Part shown: in pieces, positions 1 to 9,804 of the stretch
Position numbering within the stretch: the stretch's first letter is position 1
Layout of the letters: each line of letters begins with the position of its first letter
DNA from: Bimuria novae-zelandiae CBS 107.79
Lineage: Eukaryota > Ascomycota > Dothideomycetes > Pleosporales > Didymosphaeriaceae
Direction: 5' to 3'
Length of the DNA: 64,000 nt
Assembly (NCBI GenBank): GCA_010015655.1
Contig: ML976686.1
Span: 284,190 to 348,189, forward strand
Notes under the pieces: model-generated
Seen by the model: only the letters and a program-made list of their open reading frames with translations
What the model was told of the DNA's origin: nothing
Database searches by the model: none
Position numbers and translations under genes: made by a program

Positions 1-172
1 GAAGCATAGGGTGGTGAATGTCAATCTTTTATACTCGCACGAACCAAATATGATAGCACAATAATCCTCACGAATATAAACATCTACGGTCGACATACAT
101 AATCTTCTCTCACCACACGAGGACATATTTACCCCGCTGCCCTCACATCAACTCGAATTCGCGTCGGTTACC

Positions 173-964
173 ATGGCGTACAACCTCGACGAAATCGACC
201 AGCACATGGCGAACCTGCGCTCTACCCTGCGCTTCTTCAGCGAAGCGCTCGACCGCACCGACCACAACTCACCCGATTGGCTCGCTACCGACCTGGTATC
301 TCTGCGCAACCAGTCGGGTAGACTGCAGGACGGCATGCAGCGGTTCCGAGAGCAGCTCGTGAGCGTGGGTCTCGCGGCGCAGAAAGTAGGCCCACCGCAC
401 CTCCCCCGCTCTTCTTCTCATAAAGAAGGAGTGAGCACATCGTCGGCGCAAACAGCAGCTTACCACCCCCGTCAGACGCCCAAATCACGCAACCGCCTCA
501 GTCTCGAAGGCGCAAACCGCCCCACGCCCTCCTCGACGCCCGCCCCGCCGTCTCCGCAGTCCCGCGCGCAACCCCCGACGCCATCCGCGCCTTCACAAGC
601 CCAAACTCTCGCTCCAGAGCCCCCCTCTAGCCCGCTGCAAAACGAGTACCCCGTCCAGCGCATCGACGTCACAGAAGAAGTCCGCCGCCGCTTACACGAG
701 AGCCGTCTACGGCGACTTATGGATTCACCGAGCACGTCTCAAAAGCGCAAGTTTGACGCTTACGAGGGGGTGGAGAGTGGTGGGGATACCGAGGGTGGTG
801 GGGGTGAGACTGAGCAGGAGGTGTGGACGGTGAGGAAGAGGGCGAGGGCGAGTGGGGCGTTTGAGCCGGTGGGGAGGACGAAGAGGAAGGAGGAGGGGAT
901 TACGGTGGGGTGGGAGGATGTTGGGGTGGAGGAGAGGGGGCGTGCGAAGAGGGTTAGGCGGTGA
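173..964 (+). CDS. Hypothetical basic, Pro/Ser-rich protein (263 aa)
   Basis: Single open frame with an ATG in a fair context. The first 70 residues look helical (Asp/Leu/Arg-rich, repeated Leu and Gln spacing) and could form a short coiled coil. Residues about 75-155 are Pro/Ser/Thr-rich and probably disordered. The C-terminus is very basic, with KRKFD, RKRARA, RTKRKEE and RAKRVRR clusters that look like nuclear localisation signals. I recognise no domain. Coding-strand composition changes from C-rich in the first two thirds to strongly G-rich in the last third, as in neighbouring genes. A nuclear role is inferred from the basic motifs only. An undetected intron cannot be excluded. Confidence 0.6.
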   Translation: MAYNLDEIDQHMANLRSTLRFFSEALDRTDHNSPDWLATDLVSLRNQSGRLQDGMQRFREQLVSVGLAAQKVGPPHLPRSSSHKEGVSTSSAQTAAYHPRQTPKSRNRLSLEGANRPTPSSTPAPPSPQSRAQPPTPSAPSQAQTLAPEPPSSPLQNEYPVQRIDVTEEVRRRLHESRLRRLMDSPSTSQKRKFDAYEGVESGGDTEGGGGETEQEVWTVRKRARASGAFEPVGRTKRKEEGITVGWEDVGVEERGRAKRVRR

Positions 965-1522
965 GTGTGAGGATAGGGATACCTGGCGGGGAGGGGAAGA
1001 TGGTGCGTTGGGAGGGCATGGTTGCGCCTTGAGGTACACCAGCCCAGGGAGCAGTTCCAGAAGAGATGCACGAGAGCTCTCAGCGCTCTTGGAGGGATAT
1101 TGGCACTTGTATTGGATCGTTACCAAACGTGCGAGCTTTTGCGCAGTTTGGAGATTCTGAGGAGCGAGATGCCGAGTCGCCATGCGCTTTCAAGCTGCCA
1201 TTGGATATTAGCAGCAAGAGCCTCCAAACGCACAATATATATATTACACATCGTATCCTGCGCCGAAATGAACGCACGTATCTACGCTCCACATCTACAT
1301 CCACTTCGTTCCCGTCACTCGCAGCGTGACGTTCAAGAAAACACCACTTCAAGCAATGCGCAACGCTACCTCCTTCACACAGCAACGATATAACGAGAAC
1401 ACACTAGTCACTATAAAACAAACAAGAAGATACCTTCACAACTCAATCCACATTTCAACATCGAACTACTTTTACCTTCTGCTCGCAAGGTGATATTATA
1501 CAGAACGCAGCAGCGAGGTGGT

Positions 1523-2431
1523 TCAGGCTAACCGCGCATGCCTCGGCCACAACCCATGCTCCCTCCAGAACCCCCTCGAATCCAATTTCCTCCCCAAGCT
1601 ATCCATCTCCCTCGGCAGCGCCCTAACATCCTCTTCATCCATCAATTCACCAACCCACTGCGCAAACTTTTGCCTTGTCTCCTGCACCTCCGCGTCTTCC
1701 TCTTCGGTCTCCTCCGCCAAAGCACTAAAACTCATAATCAAATCCCACCAATCATACACCCTTAGATCCGCCACTATCCACCTCTTCCCTTCCCCACCTC
1801 TCCCATGCACCGCAACAATCGCCCTCGCAACATCCTCCCCATGCACGAAATGCACAGCCCCGCGCTTCCTCACATCTTCTTTGCTCTGGCCTAAGCGAGG
1901 TAGCCAGGTAGAGGGGACGCGCGTGCCGCCGTACAAGCCTGAGAGATTGAGCACGGTGCCTTTGAGGGCGAGGAGTTCGTCTTCGGCGATGGCGCGGGGG
2001 TCGGAAGTGTCGTAGGGAGAGGTGTCAGACGAATAGGAATTGGGAAGTTGGTTGAAGATTCCGGTGTGGCCGAGTTGGATGAAGTGGTTGTGGGGGCCGT
2101 GGACGGCGCGGTAGAGGCCTACGAGGGTTTTTGAGGGGCCGGCACCTGAGAGGGGGAATGTTATGAGGATGGTGGCGGCGCGGGGGAGGTGCTTGTAAGG
2201 TTCTGCAGAACCCGCCGAGGGAATGAATTTGAAGGGGATGGTGTTGTCTCGCCCGGTCGTTGTGGTTGCCGCATATGTGATTTTCTCTTTTTCGAGGAGG
2301 GGGATCAAGAAGGTGGAGGTCCAGCCGGCGCCGAGGATGAGGAGGTCCACGTCTTTGGGCTGTTCGCGGAGCATGGTGGTTGGTTGATCTGGAGAGGGAG
2401 GCGAAGATGGACTGGGGTTGGATGTGCTCAT
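1523..2431 (-). CDS. NAD(P)-binding Rossmann-fold protein, epimerase/YeeZ-like (302 aa)
   Basis: Intronless frame. After a Ser/Pro-rich leader of about 25 residues comes VDLLILGAGWTSTFLIPLL, a beta-alpha-beta Rossmann start with a G-x-G-x2-x3 type dinucleotide loop. Later motifs fit extended short-chain dehydrogenase/epimerase-like proteins: a central FIQLGHTGIF strand, an NLSGLYGG segment and a VHGEDVARAIVAV segment that resembles the late conserved helix of this superfamily. There is no clear YxxxK catalytic pair, so it may be an atypical or non-catalytic member. The start could also be the internal Met at residue 20 (TTMLREQ). The substrate is unknown. The gene ends about 560 bp from the convergent 173..964 gene. 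Confidence 0.8.
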   Translation of the reverse strand: MSTSNPSPSSPPSPDQPTTMLREQPKDVDLLILGAGWTSTFLIPLLEKEKITYAATTTTGRDNTIPFKFIPSAGSAEPYKHLPRAATILITFPLSGAGPSKTLVGLYRAVHGPHNHFIQLGHTGIFNQLPNSYSSDTSPYDTSDPRAIAEDELLALKGTVLNLSGLYGGTRVPSTWLPRLGQSKEDVRKRGAVHFVHGEDVARAIVAVHGRGGEGKRWIVADLRVYDWWDLIMSFSALAEETEEEDAEVQETRQKFAQWVGELMDEEDVRALPREMDSLGRKLDSRGFWREHGLWPRHARLA

Positions 2432-2714
2432 CGGAGAATTCGGTTGATTGATCGATTCAGATGGAGGATGAAGATGTGATATTCAATGTATGACCTGGTA
2501 GGTAGTCGTGTCGTCACACTAAGCGACTAATTAATTAACACACACTTTCCTATGCGGACTTAGTCCCCGCACCTCAGCCGCGCGGCTAACAAGCGCGCCA
2601 GTGGTCTTTGCATCATGAACATTTCCCATTTACATCCAATCCCCCCATTCGACCGCCGCCTTTGCACCACGCAATCAAACACACACCAGCGCAACATCCT
2701 CAACTCACCTCATC

Positions 2715-3311
2715 ATGGCCACACCCACCCCAAACCCCACCCCCACCGCAATCCTCACCCCCGACCAACGCCTTGCCCTTGAACAACGCGCGCGCTACGC
2801 CTCCCTCACCCGGACGCTCGCCATCGGCGGTCTCATCGCGTGTCCCACGCTCGCCCTGCTCCCCCCGCGAAAACTCGACCTCTACACCCTCAGCCTGGCC
2901 ATCGGCTTCTACCTCTCCGCCGACCACCTCACGCAATCTTCCTACAACCGCCCTGTTATATCCTACCTCATCCCGTCATCCCCCTTCCCCACCGATCTGC
3001 CGACGGACAAGGCGAGGGAGGTCAGCCGCGTATTAAGGGAGAAGGAGGCTGTAGAGCGCGCGCGGAGGGAAGGCGTTAGTGAGCTGGGTGGGGAGAAGGA
3101 GGGGAGGAAGAATAACGGTGTGTTAACGAGGATATGGATGGGAGAGGAGGAGGAGGGGTGGAAGGAGAAAAGGATGGAGGAAGAGAGGAGAGCAAGGGAG
3201 GAGGGGAAGGGGTATGGAGAGATGATTTTGGAGCAGATTTGGGAGGTGTGGAATTGGGGGGATAAGAAGGAGCAGAAGGGGAAGCGGGAGGGGGAGGGGA
3301 AGAAGGAGTAG
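2715..3311 (+). CDS. Small two-TM membrane protein with charged C-terminal tail (198 aa)
   Basis: Residues about 33-50 (LAIGGLIACPTLALLPP) and 54-72 (LDLYTLSLAIGFYLSADHL) are hydrophobic and probably span a membrane. The C-terminal half is Glu/Lys/Arg-rich and probably helical, ending with EMILEQIWEVWNWG and a Lys/Glu tail. The layout is like small fungal proteins often labelled 'rhomboid family membrane protein', but no GxSx or catalytic His motif of a rhomboid protease is present, so no protease function is claimed. It is divergent from the Rossmann-fold gene, with about 280 bp between starts. The coding strand turns G-rich in the last third. Confidence 0.7.
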   Translation: MATPTPNPTPTAILTPDQRLALEQRARYASLTRTLAIGGLIACPTLALLPPRKLDLYTLSLAIGFYLSADHLTQSSYNRPVISYLIPSSPFPTDLPTDKAREVSRVLREKEAVERARREGVSELGGEKEGRKNNGVLTRIWMGEEEEGWKEKRMEEERRAREEGKGYGEMILEQIWEVWNWGDKKEQKGKREGEGKKE

Positions 3312-3987
3312 GCCTACCTGCTGGGATGAGCGTATGGATGGGGGTGCGTGTGTATGATATTTGTACATGTATGCTGGGGAGGGACGAGGGACGAGGGTAG
3401 GCGTCGATCGCGGCTATGGCGTCTGTGTGCTGCACGAGCGGAGCAAACTCTTGCTTCTGAGAAAATGCGCAGTACCGTGTTTGGCAGGATGCGCCTGAGG
3501 GAGAAGGCACCTGAAAATGGTATGATTTCTTTGAATACGTGATTTAGGGGTTTCACGTCGTGTGCAGCTTGTTTTGTGTAATGTATACATTGTCGATCTG
3601 GGTGCTTGATGCTAGAATCCCAGGGCAGATTGAAAGTGCGTAATATCTTGTGAGGGCGCTGATACTGTGCGATGCACATGTCTTTGCGCATTGACGGTCG
3701 TGGACGCGGACGCGCACTGACCACGTCGAGGATGAAGGAGATGAGAAGAGTGCTTGCAGTAGGCATCGAGGGTCAAGGAGTCTGATATGATTTACGCTCA
3801 ACAAGAGGAACTCAGCGCAAGAGGGGATATCATCTTTGCATTGCGGCACGCTTGGAGCCCAAGCTATCGTAATACAGCACACTACTATCCAAAGCTCATG
3901 TTATTATTCCACAATAGCACCGCCAGCCATCAACTCCTTTCCTACACGCTCCGAGGGGAGAAAGCAACGTATCAAGCACGCTCTAGC

Positions 3988-5825
3988 TCAGCACAGCCAG
4001 AACCAGAACTTCTCGATGAAGTTGCGGGGGATCTGCTCGGGCCAGACCTCTGCGTCGAGCGCTGCGATTGCGTTAGCTTTGTATTCCGGTGCAGATAGCG
4101 ATAAAACTTACCAGCCTTGCCACTCCAGATGTCCGCGCTCGCCGGCTTGACCAGCGGCTGGCGCTTGAGCACCTTCCAGAAAATGTACAGCAAGAAGAAT
4201 ATCAGCACCGTCACGTATGCGGTGAAGAAATCTGTCAGCTGGTCGGGGCCCCATCCACCCTTGGTCTCTGTAAACGGCTTGAATCCGTTGAAGAGGATGA
4301 CGAGCACGAAGAAGAAGAAGGTAACCCACGCCGTGTACGGCTGGAACGGCGACCTGAAGACCAGCGTGTTGCGGTCGACGCCTTGGGCCTTGAGCGCCTT
4401 GTGGAATCCAATGTACCCCAGGCAGATGCTGCACCAGGTGAAGCACTGGGCGATGGTGACGAGGTTCTGGAACCACAGGAAGACTTCGTTGGCGCTGGTG
4501 CCCAGGGACATGAAGGTGAGCAGGGAGAAGACGGCTGTGATGCCAACGCACCAGTAGGGCACGCCGTTCTTGGAGCACTTAAGGAGGAACTTGGGGGCCT
4601 GGCCGTTCTGCGCGACGCCGAAGAGGTAGCGCGAGCCCGTGTACAAGAAAGCGTTTCCGGAAGAGGTGGCGGATGTTAGGATGACGGCGTTGACGATGTG
4701 CGGGAGCACGGGAATGCCGGCGTTCTTGCACGCGATGACCCAGGGCGACTTCTGCGCGCCAGAGAGGTTGTCGGCGGTAAGCTGCGGGTCGCTGGAGCTG
4801 ATGCACACACCGATGACGAAGGAGCCGAGGACGTAGAAGAAGAGGATGCGCCAGAAGACGCGGCGGATAGCCTTCGGGATGTTCTTGCGCGGGTTGGTAG
4901 CTTCGCCGGCGGCGACAGCCACCATTTCCACACCACCGTAGGAGAAGGCGGCGTTTACGAGCGTGGACCACAGACCAGAGAAGCGTCCGGTGTTGCCCGT
5001 GCCGATGTATTCCTTCATGGCGCCTTCTTTCCAGTAACGGAAGCCACGACGGTCCTTGTCGGGAGCGCCTCCGAGCCAGATGACGACACCGGCGAGCAGG
5101 AGACCGAGGATGGTGATGATCTTGATGGACGCAAAGCAGAACTCGGCCTCGCCGTATATGGACACGGCGAAGATGTTCAGGCAGACAATGATGACAATGA
5201 TGATCGCAATCCACACGCCCTGGTTGATTGATTGGTCGGTATCCCAGAAACTGATGACAACGGCGGCGGCAGAGATTTCTGCGCAAAGCGTGATGGCGCA
5301 TTGGTACCCTGGAGTGCTGTTTTAGCAAGAGTGGAAGAGGTCTACAAGATGACTTACAGTTGTTCCATCCAACAGCAAAACCAAGAGCGGGGTCGGCGTA
5401 ACGCGCGCAGTACTGAGGAATAGCACCAGGAAGCGGAAGCCAGGTAGACATCTCACCGAGACTCTGCATCATACCGTAGACAGCAGCACCAGTGATCGAG
5501 TAGCCGAGGAGGACAGAGACGGGACCGGCATGGGCGAAGGCAGTGCCGATACCGAGGAAGAGACCAGTTCCAATGGTTCCACCGAGAGCAATGAACTGGA
5601 TGTGTCGAGACTTGAGACTGCGACCTGTCAGTACGAGATTGCCGGAAATCTTGGACATACTCACCCTCGCTCGACGTATCCATATTGCTCAGCGGTCGCG
5701 ATATCACCGTAGATGTCAGCAGCCTCACCGACAGCAGCACCTCTTTGCGCAACGATTTCCTTGACACCATGGTCGCTGTCGCTCCCATGCTGAACGGTGT
5801 AGGGGTCCTTCTCAATATCCGCCAT
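3988..5825 (-). CDS. Amino-acid permease, yeast-type AAT family (563 aa, 4 exons)
   Basis: Plasma-membrane amino-acid/proton symporter of the fungal AAT (YAT) branch of the APC superfamily. Exons on the minus strand: 5665-5825, 5358-5617, 4112-5308, 3988-4061, total 1,692 nt in frame. Introns are 47, 49 and 50 bp. Splice sites were chosen because they restore family motifs: RGLKSRHIQFIALGGTIGTG (cytosolic loop and TM1), LPLPGAIPQYCARY, and GWNNWYQCAITLCAEISAAA (TM3). About 12 hydrophobic segments are visible. The C-terminal tail after the last TM ends with EKFWFWLC, typical of the family. Length matches the usual 530-590 residues. Substrate range cannot be assigned. The 2.4-kb upstream stretch has no gene and may hold its promoter. 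Confidence 0.93.
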
Positions 5826-8261
5826 TTGTGCGTATTCTGAACCTGCGCAGTCTCGAGATCAGGCGTGTGCAAAGGTGAAAGTGAAAAGTCCCAAAGGACT
5901 GCGGGTACAAGAATACCACGAACGACTGAATTAGGCGAGAGGCCTAATAAGAATTAATGAGGGACAATACCTCGGACGCTCTGGCTCGGATGGGAGCACA
6001 GCTTGTGCTTTTAATACTCGCACACCCAACTGTAGCACCCTAGCATAGGGTCCCTTTGTCCCATATGCCCAGCAGAACGGGCGCTTGGTCACCCTAAGCC
6101 TTCGAAGATTGCGGCTTGGCCTCGCGGACTTGGCCTGCCGGGGTCTTGCGACCATTTCGTGCGGTCTGGATTATTGGCGTATCTGCAATGGCGGCAAATC
6201 ACCCTGATGTGGGCAGGCCAGCTCCTCAGCTATTGCCGGCGAGCGATTGCCTAAAGTCTGCATACACCGGCAAGGACTGATAATGGCAACCAATCCGGAA
6301 GGAGAAGGATCAGAAGGCGCAACCGACCCCAGGCGCACTACAGGCGTCTTACCATTACCCAACATGCACTCGTGGGGTACCCTTGTACACCTGCATCGCC
6401 TTGCGCGAGTGAAACTACCTCGCTCTTGGATTATGAGCTCTCAGCTACTCTTCTTCCATCGACATATGGACGCCGATTTTTTTTTCATTCTCCCACGACA
6501 ATTTCCAGGTGAATAGGGCACAGACACTGTCTTATCGCCTGCGGTGCGATTTGGCTTCTCGCTCAAGCCTCGACGAGATAGCAACGGGCCACTGGGCACT
6601 TTCTGGGCGGGTGGACGCGCGGAGGATAAATTGGCGGGCGGCGCAGCTGCCATCTCGTTGGTGGAATCCTCGGACCTTTGGACGAAAGAGGCATCCTTCT
6701 AGAACGCTTCCCCGAAGCCCTCGACACCAAACAAAGGACCCTACATCACGACTTTCTGTCACAACCGGACATTTGGAACTGGCGTGCAGACATTACGAGC
6801 GCGCCTTGAGATAGGCATTGCTCCAGCGAGTTGCGCGCGGATAAACACCTTTTGTACAGCGCGGCTGCGCACCTCGGGAGGCGCTGGTATCTGAGGATCT
6901 GGGGTTTTTAATTTTGTGCCACTCGAGGTTCACAGCCGGCACGCCCGCTGGACCAAGGTTGCCCTGGTCGACCCGCGCGCTGACCGGCCCACCTCCACCA
7001 TTCTCGTGTCGGGATACCCACCTGCCAATCTGGGGTTCTCGCGAGGTAATACGAAGGATATCAAGACAATCACGCTCATCTTATGATCTCACGCCATTCT
7101 GCTCATCTATTCGCTCTCCAGGAAATGGTCTCCTCTTAGTGTTGGTTCGATGGGTGTGGTAGGCTACGAGAGGCTTCGATCGCCGCTCGCGTGGGTTGTC
7201 ACTCGCAGTTGACAGCCTCGCACTCGTACATTTCTGTGGCGCTTGCGCCAGCCAATGCACAGGGCGTAGGGTGTGCAGCCGAGGGAGCGGAAGGCCCGAA
7301 CGAAAGACGTTTCGAAACCCTGGATGAATCCACAGCGGCGGAAGGTCTCGCAAGAGTGCTGAGCACAACGTTGCACAAGTTCTGTATTCGAAGGACGAGA
7401 CTTCTTCAAGACAACATTTGAAGGAGAGGATCATTCACGAGTCTTGACGTGCTCTACTCAGCAATCTCGAACACAGGATTACTGCGTTGGAAGTCGTTCC
7501 AGCTTATGCCGCTTCAAACCTCATCGCCCGATGTAAAGCGTGCCGGGCCAGCTCACGCCGTGAGTGGTTGTTCGCTCACTGCTGCGACTCCGTTCCAGAG
7601 GCTGGAGATCGCCCGCCAGGACGACCCCCGTAAGGCAGGAAACACTCCATCGCTTGAGTCCTCAAGCATCCATTGGCGGCTGCGCGACTTACACTCCTAG
7701 CCTGTTCAGGACTGCGACACTGGCGTGTGCCTTTTGGGAGGCCTTGCCGTTCACATGGCTGACATGCGACCCTGTCGAGCTGTAGAAACCGAGGTGTTGG
7801 ATTGCGGAAGCTCCGGCAGAGGCTCTCTGGATATTGCGGCTACTGAGGATCTGGAAATGTGGCACACTGCATTTGTTGCAGTGGATGTAATTTTTCATTT
7901 ACACTGGAGACATGAAGATTAAGGATCGAAGATGCATCATCGACCTTCAGTCTTCAAGGTTGTTGTGGCAGCTCACACAGCGCAAGACCAGCAGACGACT
8001 GGCACGACTGAGCGTAACTGCTGACCTCAGTGCCTGTTCGAGACTGTACATTGCCATCAGAGTATATCGAGGTCCTGCCACACAGGCGCCGTATCTCAAC
8101 GCCTCCCAAGCGCATACGACAGATTATCGGAAGCTACCACACCACATCACATGAGAGTCACCCAATATCCTCAACAATTGTCGCACCCCCACGCCTCGTT
8201 CTCACCGAACGAAGTCTTGAACTACGCCGCAGCCTATCTCACCACTTGGTCGCCTTCTTTT
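5826..8261. other. Gene-free GC-normal stretch between permease and RIP island
   Basis: Base composition is like the gene regions and open frames are short (under 120 codons) on both strands, with none resembling a known protein. It probably includes the permease promoter. The transition to AT-rich sequence is abrupt at 8,262, the proposed left end of the hAT-like element. I see no repeat or RNA gene in it. Confidence 0.5.
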
Positions 8262-8629
8262 TAGGGATGTGCCATTACGGTAGTTTTCTGAAGTTACGCG
8301 TATTTAAAGTAACTTGTAATATATAGTAACTTGTTATGTCTAGTAATATTCTTAGTATAGTAAATTAAGCTACTTGGTAAATTTTTTAGAAACTTTCTTA
8401 GAGTCTTCAGTATATAACGTACCTCACGGACGAGCTGGACCCACAGACGTGCTGGACACTTTATTAAGACCTTCATAAAATTTATACTTTTTACGATAGT
8501 ACAGGACAAACGCGAATGATTATTAAAAATTATAATAAGCTAAGTCAAGTTCCATGATCCCATGAATCGAGTTCCTCCAACGACAGATTCTTGCGACAAG
8601 TTACTTATAGGTGCGTAAGTTATACCTAG

Positions 8630-9079
8630 TGTTATAAGGCTCTCACACCTTAGTCCGGTCTGGGTTAGGGCGGTAAGGTATCGTGGTGCTTCACAGATTA
8701 TTTAGTAGTATAAGTTAATGCGACACTTAGCGTGGCTAGATAATCTAATCTTATAATAAAGTAAGATAACTATTAGTCTATATAGGAGAACGTACTCGCA
8801 CAGAAGATATGTAAGTTAACTACAAGGAGAGAAACAACATAGGAGAATTATCACACTATATACTAGTCTGTTTCCTCCTTGTAGTCCCGCCAAGACTCCG
8901 TAGTCCCAGGGACTCTAGTAGTCCTATGGGACTTCCTTTTATGCGGGACTTTAATACGTAACTACTAATATAAGCTACCCCGCGCCTTTTTGTATTTTGT
9001 TATTTTTACTATCTTGTTAATAATTACTTTCTTAGCGTAATTACCTAGCTTCCTTCTTTTAGTTCTTGTAGTCGTAACA
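8630..9079 (-). repeat. Gypsy-1 3' LTR (450 bp)
   Basis: Matches 15244-15693 along its full length with mainly C/T and G/A differences. Starts TGTTATAAGG and ends GTCGTAACA. Near its middle it carries several short inverted AGTCCC/GGGACT arms that could form hairpins. Confidence 0.93.
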
Positions 9080-9228
9080 CTATCCTCCCTTTTAAGGTTA
9101 TTATCCTAATATCTTACTTTACTATGCTATGCCATTAGCGCGTAGGTGCTAATTATTATAAAGGTGCGTCCCCCCTGCGTCTTAAGGTAGGCCGCAGCCT
9201 CTCCTTAATTCCCCTTGCCTTACTAACT

Positions 9229-9804
9229 ATGCTAAGAACCCCTTGTTCGTCCCTTGCGACCTGTCGTGCCCGTGCGTAAAAGGTAGAAGCTTAGGGCCTA
9301 GAGATAGCGTCTAGTTATAAGCGTTATTAGAAGAAGAAGTTATAGTATTTTATTAACGCTGCTTTTAGGCAGTGTGCGGGCTATCTCGCAGCCCATGCCA
9401 AATATAGTCTATAGATTCCTAAGAAGGATTAGGAGCGCGTTTAGAAAGAGAAGCGCGAAAAGCGCCTTAAGCTTCTTCGTGCGAAGGAGCTAGCTGCTTG
9501 CTTAGAGCGTGAATTAGCGGAGGTAGAGGAGAAAGAGCGCAAGTATGCTTAATATAACCTACGCATAGCTAATGCGATTAAGGCGTTAAAGTAGCTAGAG
9601 GAGGATTTAAAGGGTATAGCTAGCATTTGTAAACCATCGCCACACGTACCTCTAGGGGCTAACTTAGGCTAGTTACAGGCTAACTTATTTATTTCTTTTA
9701 ACCCTTTCGCGTCTTTTAACCTCTCTAAGTTCCTTGCTAATCCGGTCGCGGCGCCTCTGGATGTTCCTCGTGGAACTTCTCCAGCGCTGTCCTACAGTTC
9801 GTGA
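9229..9804 (+). pseudogene. Antisense ORF of Gypsy-1: decayed Zn2Cys6-like plus coiled-coil protein (192 codons)
   Basis: On the strand opposite gag-pol, a frame from ATG 9229 to TGA 9804 is interrupted by ten stops, eight TAG and two TAA, none TGA, as expected if former CAG, CAA or TGG codons were mutated. Codons 30-59 (9316-9405) read Y-x2-Y-x6-Y-x8-C-x2-Y-x6-Y, the exact spacing of the Cys ligands in the Gypsy-3 counterpart; every Tyr is TAT, one G-to-A step from TGT. A Glu/Lys/Leu-rich coiled coil follows (EKREKRLKLLRAKELAACLE and beyond), then a hydrophobic C-terminal part that shares ANLG-x2-QAN with the Gypsy-3 ORF. The last codons overlap the chromodomain-end region. ATG is 150 bp from the 3' LTR, which could supply an antisense promoter. 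Confidence 0.75.

Noticed and set aside
725..1183. Minus-strand Leu/Pro-rich frame
   Set aside because: Opposite the G-rich 3' end of the 173..964 gene; composition explains the long frame.
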